Shown here in pieces: positions 60,402 through 64,000 of a stretch of 64,000 bases of DNA. Under the pieces are notes generated by a model. It had not been told where the DNA came from. It did no database searches and worked only from the letters and a program-made list of their open reading frames with translations. Positions within the stretch are counted from its first letter, which is position 1, and each line of letters starts with the position of its first letter. Source of the DNA: Bin52 sp965243345 (GTDB lineage Bacteria; Pseudomonadota; Alphaproteobacteria; Thalassobaculales; Thalassobaculaceae); NCBI GenBank assembly GCA_965243345.1, contig CBDEUR010000002.1:1-64000 (forward strand), in the 5' to 3' direction. Made by a program: the position numbers and the translations under genes.

Positions 60402-61930
60402 TGGAGCTCGTCCCTGTTGTCGACGGCCAGTTCGACCGCCCGGAGCCACCCGCCCCGCCCATTGACAGTGGACCGCTCACACTGGGCCTCTACTTCCGCT
60501 CGGACGACGGGACGGCCTGCGCTGCCTGCCCCCGGATGAACCTCCGGGAGACCGGAACGTGGAATCCACAAGAGCCGTACGACCCCATCCCGAGCCTGCC
60601 CGGGCGGGGCATCTGGGTTACGAACATCCCGCTGGGCAACCCGCCCAGGCACCCGTACCGACTTCACACCTGGTTCGGTACGCCGCTTCGCGACCTGCTG
60701 GATGACCGGGCACGGGACGACGTGGCCACGGACGAGGCGCTCTCGCGGCTTGCAACCGGCCTGCAGCGCACTTTCGACCTGCTGGTGGCAGCGGGCGGGC
60801 GTCTCTGCGAGGGACCGCCGGACGGCATCGCCGCCGACCCGGACGGCTGGACCGCGAGAGAGCTTGGAAACAGCGGCGCCTTGCACACCGCCGTGCGGTT
60901 CCTTGTGCGCCCGGGCGTCGCGCCCGATCCGCCCGCCGACTCGCCGCTGGACAAGGCCTTGCGCGAAGCGACGCTGACCCGACTGAATGGCCTGACCCGA
61001 CCGGTCGGAGGTACCGCTGCGCTGTTCCGGGCGTCGGTGCCGCCGCTTCGTCACGCCCGGGCCACGCTCTCCGCCCGCATCCCGAGCTCGGATGACTGGT
61101 CATTTGCCCGGCGCGGTCCGGAGGACACCCCGGAAACCGTGGCCGCCGACATCCGCGCATTCGCGGCCTCGGCCACGACTCCGCTCCTGGTCACGGGAGC
61201 GCCTGCTGGCCCCCTGGATCCGTCGCGGCCGATTTCGCCGTGGCGGATCGTGCGTCACCGGCTGGACGCCCCCACGCCGCGCCCCACTCTCGTCGGCGAG
61301 GAAATGCTGGCCCTGGGCGACGACTGGCTGCCGTCGGCGATGACGGTGGCGCGCGGCGGCGTGCCCTGCCCTTTCGCCGCGCTGCTTGATGCCGTCGAGA
61401 CGGAGGCGCGCAGCGGCCCGTTCGGGCCGCTGCTCTGGTCCGTACACCTGTGCGCGAGCATCATCCTGGCTGCGGCGCTCGGCCGGGTGTCCTGGCAGGC
61501 TCTCAAGGCCCGTGGCGGCCCCAGCTGTTTCACGTCGCTGCCGTGGACCGGGTGGTACTCGCGCCGCGACATGGCGCCGCATTGGGAAGCGCTGTCACGG
61601 GCCGGCGCCACCCCGGTCAGGGGTTTTGCCGGTGAGATCGCCTTCGCCGCTCCGCACGACCGGGATGTGCTGACCCGGATTGCCGATGCGGCCTGGGAAT
61701 CCGGCATCATGCTCACGCCCGGGACGGCGCGCGCGTTTGCCGCCGCCGGGGTGGAGCACGACTACGAACCGGACGCCTGGGGCGGCCACGAGGAAGACCG
61801 GGCCTACGCCTGGTGGTCGGCCTGTGGGGATACGCACGCGCTCGAGAGCGTTGACCGTGTCCTGGACCTGCCCCCGGACGAGCGCCACGCTGCCTGGCAG
61901 GCAATCCTGGGCCTGACGGATCGAGGCTGA
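60401..61930 (+). CDS. Unknown transfer-operon protein, 509 aa
   Basis: GTG overlaps the traT stop by one base. Soluble, without Walker or membrane motifs. A CAACPRM near residue 40 may bind metal. It lies between traT and traU, where IncI plasmids have no obvious equivalent, so it may be a system-specific cytosolic transfer component. Confidence 0.65.
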   Translation: MELVPVVDGQFDRPEPPAPPIDSGPLTLGLYFRSDDGTACAACPRMNLRETGTWNPQEPYDPIPSLPGRGIWVTNIPLGNPPRHPYRLHTWFGTPLRDLLDDRARDDVATDEALSRLATGLQRTFDLLVAAGGRLCEGPPDGIAADPDGWTARELGNSGALHTAVRFLVRPGVAPDPPADSPLDKALREATLTRLNGLTRPVGGTAALFRASVPPLRHARATLSARIPSSDDWSFARRGPEDTPETVAADIRAFAASATTPLLVTGAPAGPLDPSRPISPWRIVRHRLDAPTPRPTLVGEEMLALGDDWLPSAMTVARGGVPCPFAALLDAVETEARSGPFGPLLWSVHLCASIILAAALGRVSWQALKARGGPSCFTSLPWTGWYSRRDMAPHWEALSRAGATPVRGFAGEIAFAAPHDRDVLTRIADAAWESGIMLTPGTARAFAAAGVEHDYEPDAWGGHEEDRAYAWWSACGDTHALESVDRVLDLPPDERHAAWQAILGLTDRG

Positions 61931-64000
61931 GTGGTGCGTATTCTCGACGGGCTCCTCGACCTGGTGCACGGCGGGCTCTCCGCATCGGTGCGGGACTACA
62001 TCGACCTGGAATCGATGGACGACACCGAGACCCTGACCACCAGTGCGGGCGGCATGGTCTCGGTGATTCACCTGTCAGGGGGACTCGGAATGGTCTCGGC
62101 CGCCGGCCTGGGCGATCTGGCGGAGGGCCTGCGTCTCGCCATGGCGCCGTTCCTGGAAAGTCCGGGCCACGCAGTGGAGTTCTATTTCAGCCAGGACCCC
62201 GGATGCGGAGCGGCGCTGGTGCGCCGCGAGGTAGACCGGGCGGCCGCGGCCGCCCGGATCATCGGCCTCGACATCGAGGACCTGCTGGATGACCGCGTGG
62301 CACGGCTCTCGGGCGTCGTGGTCGAGGAACGGGTTCTGCTGGCGGTGCACACGTCGCCGGACATTCTCGACCGCGACAGCCGGCGCCATGGCGAGGCCGA
62401 GCGCAGCGCCCGACTGGGACGAGGGCCGCAGGCACGCAGTGCCCAGGTCCCGGACCGGGCACTCGACGCGGTCTGGAAGCGGCACCGCTCGTTTGTGGAA
62501 GCGCTGGTCACTGACATCGGCAAGCGGAATGCGCTCGCCCGCCTGTTGCCCGTGCGCGAGGCGCTGCAGGAGATCCGCGCGGTCCTGCGCCCGGAAACCT
62601 CCGCCGATGCAGCCTCGTGGCACCCGCGCCTGCCGGCCTGGCACCTTGGGCGCGAGGACGGCGCACCCGGCATCATGATGCCGGACCGCCCCGAGGAGCT
62701 GTCCGGACGGGACGTCAGCAACCTGCTGCCGGCCGACTTCGCGACCCAGCTCGCCGACGCCGACGCAATCGAGATCGACCCGGGGGTGATCCAGATCGGC
62801 GACGTGCTCATCGCCGGCTTCGACCTCACCCTGGTCCAGGAACAGCTCACTGCGTTTGACGGCCTGATCGACCGCATTGCCCGCTCCTCGATCCGCTTCC
62901 CGTGGCGGGTGTCCATGCTGATCGAACCGGGCGGGCGCCAGGCGGTCGCCCTGAAGCTGCAGTTCTCCCGGGTGTTCTCGTGGGCGTCTCACGCCAACAG
63001 GCGGATCATCGACGCCTGTGACGCGCTTCGGGACATCGACGGGCAGACCGACACGGTGGTGCGCTACCGCACCACATTCGCGGTCTGGGGGCCGATCGGG
63101 GATCCGCACCGGTTCCGGGCCATGGCCGCCACCATGCGCTCGCTCGTGCAGCAATGGGGGAGCTGTCACGTCGATGGCCTGTCGGGTGACGCGCTCGCAA
63201 CCGTACTCAGCTCGGTCCCCGGCGCGTCGAGGCGCTCCACCGCCCCGGTGGTTGCCGCCCCGCTCGGCGGCGTTCTGGTCACCGCCCCGATCTCGCGCCA
63301 GGCCAGCCCTTGGTCTTCCGGCGCGTCGCTGTTCCGGACCGAGGATGGCAAGCTGTGGCCGTATCAGCCCGGCTCTGCTCGCCAGATCACCTGGAACGAC
63401 CTGTACGTGGGGCCGCCGGGCTCGGGAAAGTCTGTGATGCTCAACAGCCTCAACCTGTCCCTGCTGCTTTCGCCCGGCAGTGTCGACGCAACGCTCCCGC
63501 GTGTGAGGATCATCGATATCGGGCAGACCTCTGCCGGACTGATCGACCTGGTGCGGGCCGGGCTGCCGGCCGCGCGGCGCGGCGAGGTCGTGTTCCGCCG
63601 GCTGCGTGGCGATGCCGGTTCGGCAATCAACCCGCTCGACACCCAGCTCGGCATGCGCCGCCCCCTGGCAAGCGAGCGCATCTTCCTGCTGAACTTCTTT
63701 GCGGTCCTGTTCGCCGATACCGGACAGACGCCGCCTGGACCGCCCCCTGCCCCGATGATCGGCCTGATATCGGCCGCCCTCGACGCCGCCTATGCGCGCA
63801 AGGCGGACGGCTCCGAGCCGGAACGGTACGAGGCCGGCGTCTCGCCGGCGGTGGACCGGGTCCTGGGTGAAGAGATGGTCACGGTCCATCCCGAAATGAC
63901 GTGGTGGGAAGTGGTAGACGCCCTGGCGGAACGGGAGCGCTGGCACGAGGCGTCCCTGGCCCAGAGGCATGCCGTGCCCCTGATCTCGGACCTGAGCAGC
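61931..64000 (+). CDS. traU: DotO/IcmB (TraU) ATPase, N-terminal part
   Basis: 690 codons are visible; the gene runs off the window. GTG directly follows the 509-aa gene stop, with GAGG upstream. The start (VVRILDGLLDLVHGGLSASVRDYIDLESMDD) is typical of IcmB/TraU. Walker A GPPGSGKSVM starts near residue 493. DotO is the VirB4-like hexameric ATPase under the channel. The Walker B part lies beyond the window. Confidence 0.92.
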   Translation, partial: MVRILDGLLDLVHGGLSASVRDYIDLESMDDTETLTTSAGGMVSVIHLSGGLGMVSAAGLGDLAEGLRLAMAPFLESPGHAVEFYFSQDPGCGAALVRREVDRAAAAARIIGLDIEDLLDDRVARLSGVVVEERVLLAVHTSPDILDRDSRRHGEAERSARLGRGPQARSAQVPDRALDAVWKRHRSFVEALVTDIGKRNALARLLPVREALQEIRAVLRPETSADAASWHPRLPAWHLGREDGAPGIMMPDRPEELSGRDVSNLLPADFATQLADADAIEIDPGVIQIGDVLIAGFDLTLVQEQLTAFDGLIDRIARSSIRFPWRVSMLIEPGGRQAVALKLQFSRVFSWASHANRRIIDACDALRDIDGQTDTVVRYRTTFAVWGPIGDPHRFRAMAATMRSLVQQWGSCHVDGLSGDALATVLSSVPGASRRSTAPVVAAPLGGVLVTAPISRQASPWSSGASLFRTEDGKLWPYQPGSARQITWNDLYVGPPGSGKSVMLNSLNLSLLLSPGSVDATLPRVRIIDIGQTSAGLIDLVRAGLPAARRGEVVFRRLRGDAGSAINPLDTQLGMRRPLASERIFLLNFFAVLFADTGQTPPGPPPAPMIGLISAALDAAYARKADGSEPERYEAGVSPAVDRVLGEEMVTVHPEMTWWEVVDALAERERWHEASLAQRHAVPLISDLSS

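Noticed and set aside
62075..63970. 631-aa leftward frame at the right end
   Set aside because: It mirrors traU/dotO, which has a good start, the family N-terminus and Walker A in the forward frame.

Overview
This 64-kb window is high-GC and densely coded, with many ATGA, GTGA and TGATG gene overlaps. It looks like part of a large conjugative element, a plasmid or an integrative conjugative element, from a high-GC proteobacterium, most likely a gammaproteobacterium. The evidence is a nearly complete IncI / Dot-Icm-type (MPF-I) transfer apparatus with a matching thin type IV pilus operon. I see no rRNA, tRNA, insertion sequence or replication origin. Host assignment is inference from gene content and composition.

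Layout: (1) 0.2-4.0 kb has a DsbC/TrbB-like thiol-disulfide protein, two membrane proteins and an ankyrin/pentapeptide-repeat protein. (2) 4.0-5.3 kb is a leftward group with a small HTH protein. (3) 5.4-11.0 kb is a type I-E CRISPR locus on the minus strand. The order is cse1-cse2 fusion, cas7e, cas5e, cas6e, leader, then 14 repeats with 13 spacers. No cas1, cas2 or cas3 is present. (4) 11.3-19.2 kb is a rightward accessory operon of tightly coupled genes: a DUF5131 three-Cys protein, a 696-aa unknown, a J-domain protein, a cupin, a radical-SAM protein and several tiny ORFs. (5) 19.6-21.0 kb is a leftward set of small unknown genes. (6) 21.2-28.3 kb is a visibly more AT-rich island with a PD-(D/E)XK-like protein, a membrane protein, a 1354-aa type IIG restriction-modification enzyme and a serine resolvase. 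(7) 28.6-31.2 kb holds small exported, membrane and ankyrin proteins. (8) 31.2-40.5 kb is a leftward operon pilP-pilQ-pilR-pilS-(exported protein)-pilU-traH/dotD-traI/dotC-traJ/dotB-traK/icmT and small genes. (9) 40.6-51.3 kb is a leftward set: a 457-aa unknown, an 1850-aa strawberry-notch-type NTPase, a PcfJ-like protein and a UvrD-like helicase. (10) 51.6-52.5 kb has two small rightward genes. (11) 52.5-59.0 kb is leftward: regulator, traM/dotI, traN/dotH, traO/dotG, traP/dotF-like, traQ/dotE. (12) 59.2-64.0 kb is rightward: traR/dotP, traT/dotN, an unknown, traU/dotO (runs off the window).

The most interesting system is the CRISPR locus. Cse1 and Cse2 are one continuous ORF, yet an in-frame Met554 behind a strong Shine-Dalgarno could also make free Cse2 from the same mRNA. 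Cas6e appears to carry Arg where its catalytic His is expected. Together with the missing cas1/cas2/cas3 this suggests a plasmid-borne binding-only Cascade, or one that borrows host functions. Two transfer genes also carry possible genetic switches: a G7 tract where dotH changes frame, and a perfect 30-bp inverted repeat in dotB whose inversion would create a stop. A 15-bp motif, GTCCACAGAAAACCG, occurs five times, always 49-124 bp upstream of and pointing at the first gene of a transfer or accessory operon. It is the best candidate for an element-wide transfer-regulon site.
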